Below the pieces are notes generated by a model. The model saw only the letters and a program-made list of their open reading frames with translations. It had not been told where the DNA came from and ran no database searches. A stretch of 55,628 nt of DNA from an uncultured Duncaniella sp. Lineage in GTDB: Bacteria; Bacteroidota; Bacteroidia; Bacteroidales; Muribaculaceae. Every line of letters begins with the position of its first letter. Positions within the stretch are counted from its first letter, which is position 1. The translations under genes and the position numbers were made by a program. The stretch is taken from the NCBI GenBank assembly GCA_910586305.1, contig CAJUGS010000020.1:1-55628 (forward strand), in the 5' to 3' direction. Below are positions 1 through 10,131 of the stretch, one piece after another.

Positions 1-91
1 GGTTTGTTATGCCCTATAACATTTTTTCAATTCTAATTTTAAACAGTTTCTTAATCCGACACTATATTTTTATTTCTCCAATCGGACAAAA

Positions 92-1336
92 ATGAGCTTT
101 GGCATAAACTCCATGGTCGAGCGTCGTCTTGGAGGCGACATCGAATATGTCAAAGGCCACGGAAATGACGAACACTGCTATTTTGAAGAGAACAAGACAC
201 AACGTTATTCCACACAACTGAATTTCGACCACAAATTCAGCGACAAAGATCTTCTCGTGTTCAGAAACAGCGTAAGTTACTTCGACCGCGACCTCGGAGT
301 CCCCGACTATCGTTTTAACGGCAAGCAGGTATCTACATTTTCGGAACTATCCTATACCCATGCCAACGAATCGGTAGAATGGGTTGCTGGCCTAAATTTG
401 TGGACTGAGGACTTTAACGAAAAAAAACTATCTCAATTTCCGCTTCGCGACTACAGGCGAATCATCTTAGGTGCGTTTATACAGAATACGTGGGAGGCAA
501 ACGAGAAATTCAGCCTTGAGACAGGCCTCCGCACTGACTATGTGAACCATTATGGCGCGGTAATTCTTCCTCGTATTTCCGCTCACTACAAATTCAACAA
601 GCACTTTGCATCGCGCCTGGGGGGCGGACTGGGCTATAAATCTCCAACAATATTTACCGAGGAGAGCGAAAGAATCGAATATGAGGGAGTCCTGCCAATC
701 GACAGACATTTCAACAAGTTAGAGAAGAGCTACGGCGTCAATTGGGACATCAATTACAGCACGCCATTGTTTGGCGGCAATGTCTTTCTGAGCATAAACC
801 ATATGTTCTTCTACTCCTACCTTGACAACCCCCTCATGCTTCGCTCGGTTGATGCTGAACAGGGAATATACCGCCTTGTAAACATCGGCGGACACACCGA
901 CAGCAAGGGTATGGAGACCAATGTCAAGGCATCTTACAACGACTTCCACCTATATCTTGGATACACGCTTACCGATCTCAAGACCAAAGAAGGCGGTAAT
1001 AAAACTACAAATATCCTCACACCAAAACATAGATTTAACAGCATCCTAATGTATGAGGTCGAAGATGAATGGAAAGTAGGACTTGAGGCCTATTATTTCA
1101 GCCGGCAGAAGCTTGGAGACGGACTTATGGGAAAAGCATACGTGGTATGCGGATTCATGATTGAGAAAATTTGGGAACATTTTTCAATCTATGCTAACTT
1201 TGAGAATTTCACAGATCGCAGGCAGACCCGATTTGACACCATATATACAGGTTCGCTATCCAACCCTATATTCCGTGACATATATGCCCCGCTCGACGGT
1301 TTTGTGATGAATGCCGGAGTTAAACTTCGTTTCTGA
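92..1336 (+). pseudogene. TonB-dependent receptor, barrel only (5'-truncated)
   Basis: The 414 residues look like the C-terminal beta-barrel of a TonB-dependent outer-membrane receptor: alternating amphipathic strands, a GLGYKSPTIF-type segment near residue 178, periplasmic-turn repeats and a final Phe (GVKLRF). There is no signal peptide, TonB box or plug domain, which would normally precede the barrel and bring the length to roughly 650-750 residues. The frame is closed just upstream by a TAA at 17-19, and positions 1-91 are AT-rich without receptor homology that I can see. Intact relatives import ferric siderophores, cobalamin or similar ligands. This copy is probably a 5'-truncated remnant, although rearrangement with a donor N-terminus outside the window cannot be excluded. 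The ATG at 92 is only the first in-frame start. Confidence 0.7.
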
Positions 1337-1376
1337 TACCCGCACATCTTTATTTGATAATACCATATGCAACAGC

Positions 1377-1412
1377 AAAACATCGGCTTTAACAAGCCGG
1401 TGTTTTGTTTTT
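1377..1412 (+). terminator. Rho-independent terminator after the receptor
   Basis: A 13-bp stem (1377-1389 with 1394-1406, one T-G wobble) with a four-base loop, followed by a T-rich run. The A-rich left arm means it can also work on the other strand. Confidence 0.8.
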
Positions 1413-1434
1413 TCACCAACTTTGGTTATTTTTG
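1404..1434 (+). promoter_or_regulatory. Bacteroidota promoter for cardiolipin synthase
   Basis: TTTG at 1404-1407 (-33 type), a 19-base spacer and TATTTTTG at 1427-1434, a perfect TAnnTTTG -7 box. It partly overlaps the terminator hairpin and lies 20 bases before the ATG at 1454. Confidence 0.7.
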
Positions 1435-1453
1435 CGATAAAAATTCTGTCTTG

Positions 1454-2923
1454 ATGACGCATTTACTACTGATGACCACCTCTGCTGTGCTCCTATGGCT
1501 GATTGGGGGCGCGTATGTCGCACTCGTAGTGGCCATGGTTGTTTCCGTACTCAGTGAGAACCGAAACCCCGTGAGGTCTATCGCATGGGTTACGGCATTG
1601 GTGCTTTTCCCTGTAGGAGGAGCTGTGCTGTACTATTTCTTTGGGCGCAGCCTCCGAAATGTCAAGATGATATCTCGCAGAAACCGCAGAAGACTTCTTT
1701 CTGAAAGTCCGAAACCTCTTGCAAAAACAAAGGGAGACTTATCCCCTGATGCCAGACGTTGCATGAAACTTCTATATTCAGTGGCCGATTCGCAGGTATA
1801 TTCCTCAAACAACGTCCAGATTTTCACTGATGGGAAAGACCATTTCGAATCCTTATTCGAAGACCTACGCAACGCGCGACATTTCATTAATATCCAGTTC
1901 TATATCATTGCCAACGACGAACTCGGGCATAAACTCAGAGACATTCTGCTCGAACGTGCCGCCGCCGGTGTAAGAATAAGGGTTATATACGACTACATCG
2001 GTTCATTCGACGCCCGCCGAAGGGATTTCTTCATGAGAATGAAGGGAGCCGGCATAGAGGTGCACTCGTTCTTTAGAGTGCGTTTCCCAGAAAAGCTCAA
2101 CCGTCTTAATTGGAGAAACCACAGAAAAGTTGTTGTAGTTGACGGCGCTATCGGCTACATCGGAGGCATGAACGTCGCTGACAGATATATCGACGGAGGG
2201 CGCTTCAAAGGCTGGAGAGACACGGCTGTGAGAGTCACCGGAAGCGCAGTGGCCGGACTTCAATACAACTTTGCCGTCGACTGGAAGTTTATGGGACATG
2301 AGCTTCTGGTCGAAGAACAGGCTCACCCTGCCGCTTCAACGCCAATAGCAACCGAAGCCAACGACACAATACGAGATGTCACAGTCCAGCTTGTTACATC
2401 CGGGCCAATTGACCGCTGGGGCAATGCTTCCATGCTATTCATGAGAGCCATATCACAGGCAAAAAAGCGGGTATACATTCAGACTCCATACTTTCTCCCT
2501 TCTGACGGTCTACTCACAGCCCTCCAATGCGCATCGCTTTCCGGCGTGGATGTCCGCATTATGATACCTCGGGAGTCAGACTCGTCGCTTCTCACCCACG
2601 CTTCATTCAGCTATGTGGAGGAATGCCTCCTTGCAGGTATAAAGATAATGTTATATAATGGTGGAATGCTGCACGCCAAGACACTACTCGTGGATGACGA
2701 TTTTGCCACCATAGGATCCGTCAACTTTGACTTCCGTAGCTTCGAGCACAACTTTGAAGAAAATATCGTAATGTATTCCAAGAACGTAAATAGTTTTTTA
2801 GCCAATCGCTTTGCCGAGGACTCCGAACTCTGCACACGCCCCCGCATAACCGAATGGGCAAAGCGTCCACGCCCAATGAAAATCAAGCAGGCCCTTGCAC
2901 GCCTGCTCAGCCCTATACTGTGA
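1454..2923 (+). CDS. cls: Cardiolipin synthase, phospholipase D family
   Basis: Membrane enzyme that joins phosphatidyl groups to make cardiolipin. The 489-residue protein has two hydrophobic N-terminal segments (about residues 5-30 and 45-65) followed by two PLD domains. Each carries an HxK(x)4D catalytic motif: H223-R-K-V-V-V-V-D and H407-A-K-T-L-L-V-D, with the downstream Gly/Asn residues (IGGMN, IGSVNFD) also present. Length and layout match the bacterial ClsA type. I chose the ATG at 1454 because the longer frame would start at 1367, upstream of the promoter and next to the terminator hairpin. An alternative ATG lies at 1472. It appears to be a single-gene transcript, with the next gene having its own promoter. 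Confidence 0.93.
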   Translation: MTHLLLMTTSAVLLWLIGGAYVALVVAMVVSVLSENRNPVRSIAWVTALVLFPVGGAVLYYFFGRSLRNVKMISRRNRRRLLSESPKPLAKTKGDLSPDARRCMKLLYSVADSQVYSSNNVQIFTDGKDHFESLFEDLRNARHFINIQFYIIANDELGHKLRDILLERAAAGVRIRVIYDYIGSFDARRRDFFMRMKGAGIEVHSFFRVRFPEKLNRLNWRNHRKVVVVDGAIGYIGGMNVADRYIDGGRFKGWRDTAVRVTGSAVAGLQYNFAVDWKFMGHELLVEEQAHPAASTPIATEANDTIRDVTVQLVTSGPIDRWGNASMLFMRAISQAKKRVYIQTPYFLPSDGLLTALQCASLSGVDVRIMIPRESDSSLLTHASFSYVEECLLAGIKIMLYNGGMLHAKTLLVDDDFATIGSVNFDFRSFEHNFEENIVMYSKNVNSFLANRFAEDSELCTRPRITEWAKRPRPMKIKQALARLLSPIL

Positions 2924-3002
2924 ACAGTGGTCGTATTGCCCACCACATCGTAAAACAGCACTCCCGATAGTAATAACATATTTTTTGATTTTGGAGGAAA
3001 TG

Positions 3003-3035
3003 TTGAGGTAGTTTCGTGAAAAATTCTTAACTTTG
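3003..3035 (+). promoter_or_regulatory. Promoter for the AspT/YidE-type transporter
   Basis: TAACTTTG at 3028-3035 is a perfect TAnnTTTG box. TTG at 3003-3005 is a possible -33 element, though the 22-base spacing is slightly long. The ATG follows at 3089. Confidence 0.65.
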
Positions 3036-3088
3036 CATCCCGAAAAAAGGAGAAAAGATTGTAATTCATATAACTGTCACTATCATTT

Positions 3089-4738
3089 ATGGAATGGCTA
3101 ATTGACCTGATAGGTCCCGGACACATGGAACTCGCGAGTACGCTCGTACTCTACTCTTTCGTGATCGCAGCCGGTATCTTCTTGGGTAAAATCAAGTTGG
3201 GAGGGATTTCTCTCGGAGTCACCTTCGTTCTGTTTGTGGGTATTATCATGGGCCACTTTGGCTATGTGGTTAATCCCGAAGTGTTAAAATTCGTCAGAGA
3301 GTTCGGTCTGATTCTGTTTATCTTCGCGATAGGCTTACAGGTTGGTCCGGGTTTCTTCTCCTCGTTCAAAAAAGGAGGAGTGCTTCTCAACGGTCTTGCG
3401 GTGCTTATCATAGCGCTCAACGTTGCGATTGTCCTCTGCATATTCTACATTGACGGCGACACCTCGATTACAGCTCTCGTCGGTGTGATGTCTGGTGCTG
3501 TCACCAATACACCCGGTCTTGCAGCCGCCCAGCAGGCCGCCGGCACCACAGAAGCTATCAACATGATGGCTATGGGATATGCCGCCGCCTACCCTCTTGG
3601 TGTGATTGGCATAATCCTATCCATGCTGATTATCAAGGCTGTTTATAAAATTAAGGTTGAAGACGAGATAAAGTCTATCGAGACCGAATATGAAGAAGGC
3701 CAGCAGAAACCTGTGATTGAATCGTTCGAAGTAACAAACAAGCTTATTGACGGAAAGACACTCTTTGAACTCCATCAGATTCTTGACTGTGACTTTGTCG
3801 TGTCACGACTGATGGGACAGGACGGAAAAGTCATAATCCCCACATCTAAAACCGTACTCCACGTAGGCGACAAAATATATGTTGTACTCGGGCCCGCCGA
3901 TGAGATGAAGTTCCATGGTGTTGTTGGCCATCAGATTGACATGGACTGGGAAGAGGTTCAGAGCACCGTGCTCTCTCGTCGTATTGTTGTCACACAGAGC
4001 AAGTATAACGGCGTATCGCTTGGCTCTCTGCGCCTTCACACAGCATACAGTCTGAACTGCACCCGAGTGAATCGTGCCGGAGTCGACCTTCTCGCTTCAC
4101 CAAGTCTTCGCCTGCAGATAGGCGACCGTCTTGTTGTGGTTGGTGACCCCAATGACATCGAGCGTCTTGCCACCCGTCTGGGCAACTCAATGAAACGCCT
4201 CAACCAACCCAACCTCATAACAATATTTGTAGGTATTCTTTTCGGTATCATCGTAGGTTCAATAAATGTCGGTTTTGGCATGAAACTCGGTTTGGCCGGC
4301 GGTCCGCTTGTTGTAGCCATTCTCTTGAGCCGTTTTGGATATAAGATGAAGCTCGTCACCTATACATCCTCGTCAGCCTCACTGCTCATGCGAGAACTTG
4401 GTATCTGCCTATTCCTTGCTTCGGTGGGCATTTCATCCGGCAAAGGATTTGCTGAGACTGTTTTCAACACCACAGGTATGTGGTGGGTAATCTGGGGCTT
4501 TATTATCACATTCGTTCCCTTGATTATTGTCGGGCTCATAGCACGCGGTGTCTATAAGATCAACTATCTTTCCATAATGGGTCTTATTTCCGGTGGCTGC
4601 ACCGATCCTCCAGCCTTGGCCTATGCCAACAATTCCACCGGCAGCGACGCTCCTGCTGTAGCCTATTCCACAGTATATCCTCTCACGATGTTCCTTCGAG
4701 TGGTTGCAGCGCAGGCTCTCATACTTTGTTTCTTTTGA
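3089..4738 (+). CDS. AspT/YidE/YbjL-family transporter with two TrkA-C domains
   Basis: Inner-membrane carrier of the aspartate:alanine exchanger family. The layout is the family's duplicated form: an N-terminal membrane half (about residues 10-190, with FAIGLQVGPGFF and the GAVTNTPGLAAAQ segment), two cytoplasmic TrkA-C/RCK-C domains (about 210-270 and 295-370), and a second membrane half (about 375-549) repeating the same motifs as SVGISSGKGF and SGGCTDPPALAYA. The 549 residues match the usual length of about 550-560. In this family some members exchange aspartate for alanine, but the substrate of most is unknown, so I do not assign one. It has its own promoter and a strong downstream terminator. 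Confidence 0.9.
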   Translation: MEWLIDLIGPGHMELASTLVLYSFVIAAGIFLGKIKLGGISLGVTFVLFVGIIMGHFGYVVNPEVLKFVREFGLILFIFAIGLQVGPGFFSSFKKGGVLLNGLAVLIIALNVAIVLCIFYIDGDTSITALVGVMSGAVTNTPGLAAAQQAAGTTEAINMMAMGYAAAYPLGVIGIILSMLIIKAVYKIKVEDEIKSIETEYEEGQQKPVIESFEVTNKLIDGKTLFELHQILDCDFVVSRLMGQDGKVIIPTSKTVLHVGDKIYVVLGPADEMKFHGVVGHQIDMDWEEVQSTVLSRRIVVTQSKYNGVSLGSLRLHTAYSLNCTRVNRAGVDLLASPSLRLQIGDRLVVVGDPNDIERLATRLGNSMKRLNQPNLITIFVGILFGIIVGSINVGFGMKLGLAGGPLVVAILLSRFGYKMKLVTYTSSSASLLMRELGICLFLASVGISSGKGFAETVFNTTGMWWVIWGFIITFVPLIIVGLIARGVYKINYLSIMGLISGGCTDPPALAYANNSTGSDAPAVAYSTVYPLTMFLRVVAAQALILCFF

Positions 4739-4761
4739 TTGTTAAGACTATTAAATAGCTC

Positions 4762-4803
4762 AAATCGGCGAGGCTGACTGAAAAAGCAGCCTCGCCGATT
4801 TTT
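4762..4803 (+). terminator. Terminator hairpin with an alternative overlapping hairpin
   Basis: Stem A is a perfect 15-bp pairing of 4762-4776 with 4787-4801 over a 10-base loop and ends in a T run. A second perfect 13-bp stem B pairs 4773-4785 with 4799-4811. The two share bases on both arms, so they are mutually exclusive. Stem A is the ordinary terminator for the transporter gene. Confidence 0.8.
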
Positions 4804-4884
4804 CAGTCAGCATGAAAAGGAAAATATTTCCGTCGCCAATGCATATTTTTCCGTGAATCAACACGCAATTAGCATCTTTTTTAG

Positions 4885-4892
4885 TAATTTTG
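4885..4892 (+). promoter_or_regulatory. -7 box of the prs promoter
   Basis: TAATTTTG is a perfect TAnnTTTG, about 55 bases before the prs ATG. The leader between them contains a small 5-bp hairpin (4904-4908 with 4914-4918). No clear -33 element is visible. Confidence 0.6.
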
Positions 4893-4946
4893 CATCCAGA
4901 ATGACGCCTTGTTGGCGTAAACTCTTCACTATCACATAAAACTCTT

Positions 4947-5891
4947 ATGATTGACACATTGCCACCAATCAAAGTATTTGCCGGGACTAAATCGCAGTAC
5001 ATGGCCGAAGAAATATGCCGTGACCTTGGTTGCGAACTTGGCAAAATGAACATCCAGTACTTTGCCGACGGCGAATTTGAAGTATCGTTTGAGGAATCAA
5101 TCCGCGGCTGCGAAGTATATCTCGTTCAGTCGACATTCCCCAACTCTGACAACTTGATGGAGCTTCTGCTCATGATTGACGCGGCCAAGCGCGCTTCGGC
5201 CGATTCAGTCATCGCCGTAATCCCTTATTTCGGATGGGCACGTCAGGACCGTAAAGACAAGCCTCGCACATCCATTGCAGCCAAACTCGTGGCAAATCTA
5301 CTCACAACTGCGGGTGTGGATCGAGTAATCACGATGGATCTTCACGCTGATCAGATTCAAGGTTTCTTTGACATTCCGGTCGATCACCTCTATGCATCAT
5401 CTGTGTTTATTCCCTACATCCAGACACTTGGGTTGAAGGATCTCGTGATAGCATCGCCCGACGTGGGAGGAGCCAAGCGTGCCAACAGCTATGCAAAATA
5501 CCTCAACGTACCCCTCGTCCTTTGTCACAAGCAGCGAGCAAAGGCCAACGTTGTTGCAAATATGACCGTCATAGGAGATGTAAAGGATAAGGATGTGATT
5601 CTCATCGATGACATGGTCGACACTGCCGGTACCATAACAAAGGCAGCTGATTTGATGACACAGAGCGGAGCACGTTCGGTGCGAGCACTATGCTCCCATG
5701 CCATTATGAGCGATCCGGCTTCAGAACGCGTAGACAATTGTTCTCTTGTAGAAATGATGTTTACCAACTCCATTCCTTTCCACAAGAATTGCCGTAAAGC
5801 CACCATCCTATCGGTGGCCCGCCTATTCGCCGACACCATCCGTCGCGTACACACCCACGAGTCAATATCATCCCAGTATCTTATTAAATAA
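4947..5891 (+). CDS. prs: Ribose-phosphate diphosphokinase (PRPP synthetase)
   Basis: Cytosolic enzyme that transfers pyrophosphate from ATP to ribose 5-phosphate, giving PRPP for purine, pyrimidine, histidine and NAD synthesis. Diagnostic segments are all present: FADGEFEV in the N-terminal half, the flexible-loop sequence YFGWARQDRKD, the ITMDLHADQIQGFF region, and the PRPP-binding loop VILIDDMVDTAGTI near residue 212. Its 314 residues match the family. The gene has its own promoter; the S9 peptidase start follows nine bases after the stop, so the two are probably co-transcribed. Confidence 0.97.
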   Translation: MIDTLPPIKVFAGTKSQYMAEEICRDLGCELGKMNIQYFADGEFEVSFEESIRGCEVYLVQSTFPNSDNLMELLLMIDAAKRASADSVIAVIPYFGWARQDRKDKPRTSIAAKLVANLLTTAGVDRVITMDLHADQIQGFFDIPVDHLYASSVFIPYIQTLGLKDLVIASPDVGGAKRANSYAKYLNVPLVLCHKQRAKANVVANMTVIGDVKDKDVILIDDMVDTAGTITKAADLMTQSGARSVRALCSHAIMSDPASERVDNCSLVEMMFTNSIPFHKNCRKATILSVARLFADTIRRVHTHESISSQYLIK

Positions 5892-5900
5892 GTGAAAGTG

Positions 5901-8060
5901 ATGAATTTGAAACATATTATGATAGCGTCTGCCATAGCCGCATCACTTGCCTCGTGTTCCGGCAATAATCAGGATGGGAACGATGTAATCATTGAAAAGC
6001 CTGAATTCGTTTCACAGGACGGACAGTTTACTATTGAAGCTCTTGAAGCTCTCGGGCGTGTAAGCGACATAAAAGTCTCACCCGACGGCAAAAAGGTGCT
6101 GTTTGCTATCTCTTACGAAAGTGTAGAGCACAACAAGAGTAATGCCGACCTGTACACTATGAACATTGACGGGTCAGATTTGAAACGTATTACTCGTACT
6201 CCCGCATCCGAGAATGGCTTCACATGGATTGCAGGCGGTGAGAAAATCGCATTCTCATATCCCAAAGATGGCAAGTCGCAGATATGGGTTATGAATGCCG
6301 ATGGCTCCGGCCGCACCTGTGTGTCTGATGTCGAAAAAGGCGTTCAAGGATTTCTTTTCTCGCCCGATGAGAAAAAAGTAGTAATAATCTCTCCCATCAA
6401 GTTCTCCCGTGAGGCTAAAGACCTATATGCCGATCTTCCGGAGGCTACAGGCCGAGTAATCGACAACCTCAATTACAAGCATTGGGACGAATGGATAACC
6501 GAAATTCCCCATCCGTTCATAGCAGACTTTGATGGGGCCAAAGTTTCTGGCCTTTACGACATAATGTCCGACGAACTTCGTTTCGAGTCTCCGGTGAAAC
6601 CGTTTGGCGGGGTCGAATCGTTTGCGTGGTCGCCCGATTCAAAGAATCTTGTCTATACAAGTCGTAAGAAGGAGGGTGTCAACTATGCAATCTCGACCAA
6701 TACAGACCTCTACCTATACAACCTCGAGGACAAGTCAACTCGCAATCTCACCGATGGAATGATGGGCTATGATACAAACCCTGTCTTCTCCCCCGACGGT
6801 AAAACCCTCGCGTTCCTTTCAATGGAACATGACGGTTATGAGAGCGACAAAAATCGCATCTTCACACTCGATATGGCATCTGGCGTCAAGACCGATCTCA
6901 CCGCAGAATGGGACTATACCGCTGATGCGATTGCTTGGGCACATGATGGAAAAAGCATATACTTCATTGCGCCAAAAGACGGTGTGACTCCCATATTTAA
7001 CATTGACGCGATCTCACACGAAGTAAAGGTGGTGGCTGACGGTCTTTGCGACTATGCCGCTCTCGCTCCTGTTGCCGACGGTTCAATGGTGACACTTCGC
7101 CATTCCATGGTCTATCCAAACGAAGTGTTTCATGTAGCGGCCAACGGTGAAGTTAAGCAGATTTCAAATGTCAACACCGAACTTCTTGCATCTCTAAAGA
7201 TGCCCAAGGTTGAGAAAAAGATGGTACCCACAACCGACGGAAAAGAAATGCTCGTATGGGCCATCTATCCTGCTGATTTTGATTCCACCAAGACATACCC
7301 CTCCCTCCTGTATTGCCAAGGTGGACCTCAGCAGGCTGTTAGCCAGTTCTGGAGCTATCGTTGGAACCTTGCCCTTATGGCTGCAAACGGCTATATCGTC
7401 ATTGCGCCAAACCGTCGTGGCCTCCCCGGCTTCGGGACAGAGTGGAACGCTCAGATTTCAGGAGACTATGGTGGCCAGAATATGAAAGACTACCTTGCCG
7501 CTGTAGACTATATGAAACAGTATCCATATATTGATTCTGCACGCATCGGTGCCACCGGAGCAAGCTATGGAGGATTCTCAGTCTACTGGCTTGCCGGCAA
7601 TCACGACAAGCGCTTCGCGGCTCTCCTCGCCCATGCAGGTATTTTCAACATGGAAGCACAGTATCTTGAAACCGAGGAAATGTGGTTTGCAAACTGGGAT
7701 ATGGGCGGAGGAGCTATTAATGCACCCGCCAATTCTGCCGATGCGCCAGACTACGGAGCATTCTGGCGCAAGGATAACGCCATTGCACAGCGTACATTTG
7801 CCAACTCTCCCCATCGCTTTGTGGACCGTTGGGACACTCCTATCATGATTTCTCACGGCGAGTTTGATTACCGCATCCTCTCCTCGCAGGGCGAGATGGC
7901 ATTCAATGCCGCTAAGCTCCGTGGCATTCCTGCCGAAATGGTAATTTTCCCGGACGAGAACCATTGGATTCTCAAACCCCAAAACGCCATCCTGTGGCAG
8001 CGTTTGTTCTTCAGATGGTTTGACCGTTGGCTCAAGAACGACAGCAAGAAAACCGAATAA
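5901..8060 (+). CDS. S9-family prolyl oligopeptidase lipoprotein (DPP4/acylaminoacyl-peptidase type)
   Basis: A predicted envelope peptidase of 719 residues. The N-terminus is a lipoprotein signal ending LASC, followed by a WD40-like/PD40 beta-propeller (about residues 40-440) and an alpha/beta hydrolase domain (about 470-715). The catalytic triad is visible: Ser555 in GASYGGF, Asp656 in GEFDYR and His688 in ENHW. Relatives cleave dipeptides or acylated residues from peptides; the exact specificity cannot be told. The ORF also opens at a GTG at 5892, but the ATG at 5901 gives a clean lipoprotein signal. It lies nine bases after prs and ends at a strong terminator. Confidence 0.92.
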   Translation: MNLKHIMIASAIAASLASCSGNNQDGNDVIIEKPEFVSQDGQFTIEALEALGRVSDIKVSPDGKKVLFAISYESVEHNKSNADLYTMNIDGSDLKRITRTPASENGFTWIAGGEKIAFSYPKDGKSQIWVMNADGSGRTCVSDVEKGVQGFLFSPDEKKVVIISPIKFSREAKDLYADLPEATGRVIDNLNYKHWDEWITEIPHPFIADFDGAKVSGLYDIMSDELRFESPVKPFGGVESFAWSPDSKNLVYTSRKKEGVNYAISTNTDLYLYNLEDKSTRNLTDGMMGYDTNPVFSPDGKTLAFLSMEHDGYESDKNRIFTLDMASGVKTDLTAEWDYTADAIAWAHDGKSIYFIAPKDGVTPIFNIDAISHEVKVVADGLCDYAALAPVADGSMVTLRHSMVYPNEVFHVAANGEVKQISNVNTELLASLKMPKVEKKMVPTTDGKEMLVWAIYPADFDSTKTYPSLLYCQGGPQQAVSQFWSYRWNLALMAANGYIVIAPNRRGLPGFGTEWNAQISGDYGGQNMKDYLAAVDYMKQYPYIDSARIGATGASYGGFSVYWLAGNHDKRFAALLAHAGIFNMEAQYLETEEMWFANWDMGGGAINAPANSADAPDYGAFWRKDNAIAQRTFANSPHRFVDRWDTPIMISHGEFDYRILSSQGEMAFNAAKLRGIPAEMVIFPDENHWILKPQNAILWQRLFFRWFDRWLKNDSKKTE

Positions 8061-8089
8061 GATAATTATTCATCACACTTTTTAGTTAC

Positions 8090-8128
8090 CGGACGGCATT
8101 ATTTGGATAATGCCGTCCGTATTTTTTT
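8090..8128 (+). terminator. Rho-independent terminator after the S9 peptidase
   Basis: A perfect 13-bp stem (8090-8102 with 8107-8119), a TTGG loop and a run of eight or more T. Confidence 0.9.
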
Positions 8129-8208
8129 TCAACTCGTCATATTTATAAAGCAGTTCGTCACATATATTTTTCAATGATTGGCACATACTATAATTTTGTC
8201 TAAAAAAT

Positions 8209-10131
8209 ATGACCACACAAAGTATGCGCCTTTTCACACCACTACTTATTGCCACCCTGCTACCCTCTGTCGCTATCGGGCAGTCTCAACCAATTGATGT
8301 CGATACTGTCATTCTATACGATATCACAGTTACAGCCCGTCGCCTCCCGGTTGAAATCAAAACCGACAGAACAATTGTAAATCTATCATCATCGATCATT
8401 GCCTCACACGACAACATATATGACGCACTTCGTATAATGCCTGGTATAACCGTCCAAGGTCGCGGCAACATAATTGTCAATGGACAAGTAGGAGTGAAAG
8501 TACTGATTGACGGAAAAGAGACGAGGCTGTCAGGCGAAGCACTTGCTACATATCTTCGTGGTATCTCCTCGTCAGATATTGACAAGGTAGAGATTATTGG
8601 AACCCCGTCTTCTTTATATGACGCATCCGGGAAAAACGGTGTAATAAACATCATCCGCAAACGAACATCTTTGGGCGGGATTTCTGCTTCGGCAGAAGGA
8701 GGATATGCACACAATGGCCCTTTCAACGGAGGTGACGGTACTATTGCAGTCCGATTCAAAAGAAAAACACTAAGCTTTCAGAGCGGATATTCCATATTCA
8801 CATGAACTGATCCTGAAGAAGTCAAAATATCAAGGGAATATGCATCAATAAGCAATCTGGTGATGCGTCAACACAACCTCAAGCACACAAGCTATACCGT
8901 ACACAGCTTCCGTGTTTCAACCGATTGGGAAATAACGTCCAACACCTCGCTTAATGCATATTTTAGCGCAACATTGCCAGAGCGGTTACGAGATGAAAGC
9001 ACGAGAACGCACTTATTTTCAGCGGCTTATTTAGACGATTCCCAGCCATACGCTTATGGCAAAACAAGAGTTTCAGAAAGGACTCTAAGAGGAGGGATTG
9101 GTCTAACCCACCTCAATAACAGTAGAATTAGATGGGACATTGGTGCCTGTGTCAGTCGTTTCTGTAACCGCGATGTAAGCCAACGTACATTCTCAAAAAC
9201 AGACTCTTTGTCTGGATTGCAGGTTGGCCATATTGACATATATTCAGCCGAATCCGGTATAATCTATCCGATCGGACCATCAACAAACCTATCTGCAGGA
9301 ATCAAAATGTCATCTATCGATGTTGGCAATTCATCGGATTATTTCGGCTCACAAGACCTCTCTTCGCGACCACGCGACACTGAGTATGAAGAGAACATCA
9401 TGGCGGCATATCTTCAAACTGAAATTAAAAAGTTAAAGGGATGGGAAATTGATGCAGGAGCAAGGTGTGAATTCACATGGTCAAAGCTTATATCCGACAG
9501 GACTTCAAAAGTGAGAAGTAACTACGTAGACGTATTCCCATTTATTAACATCAGATATTCTTTTAACCGTATTCATAAACTATCGGCCATATACGGCAAG
9601 CGCATATCCCGCCCCAACTACCGGGATATGGACCCTTTCATCAATGTCACTGACCGATATCTCTACGAGAAAGGCAATCCTGAGCTAAGGCCGGAACTCG
9701 CTAACAATGTTGATTTTACATATGTCTACCGGAATCTGGTTCGCCTCTCATTTGTCGGTTCATATGTCCGGCATCCTATAATCAAGAGTTTCCAAGCAAT
9801 GAACGATATGACAGTGTGCGTGATACCAATGAATCTTTCGTCAAGTTTTATCGGAAGAAGCCGCATTGGAGTCGCCAATATCAGGCCATGTGATATATGG
9901 TCGTTCAACGGTAATTTTTCCATTACCTGGAACAAATACTCATATATCGTTAATTTTGTGAAATATAACAGCAAATTAGTTGTTCCGATAGTTAATATGA
10001 ACCACCGGATTAATTTACCGTTGGAAACTGAGATTGAAATAAGCGCTTACTGGAACGGGAAGATGCCACTTGGACAGTCCACGGTATCATCTCACTGGGC
10101 CGTTTCATGCGGATTAGGGAGAAACTTTTAA
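8209..10131 (+). pseudogene. Outer-membrane receptor with one in-frame TGA
   Basis: Reading straight through, this is a 640-residue TonB-receptor-like outer-membrane protein. It has a signal peptide ending near AIGQSQ, a plug-like N-terminus (ITVTARRLPVEIK, ALRIMPGITVQG, VLIDGKE, DKVEIIGTPSSLYDASGKNG, all typical of Bacteroidota OMP beta-barrel family proteins), then barrel strands with KRISRPNYRDMDPF and GNPELRPELANNVDF and a terminal Phe. The frame is broken once, by TGA at 8803-8805 (Phe-Thr-stop-Thr-Asp), and resumes in the same frame without an indel. As written it encodes a 198-residue plug fragment and a later 423-residue ORF. A recent TGG-to-TGA or CGA-to-TGA change is the simplest explanation; sequencing error or readthrough are alternatives. 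Confidence 0.8.

Noticed and set aside
2925..2950. Terminator after the cardiolipin synthase gene
   Set aside because: Only a 5-bp GTGGT/ACCAC pairing without a T run is present.
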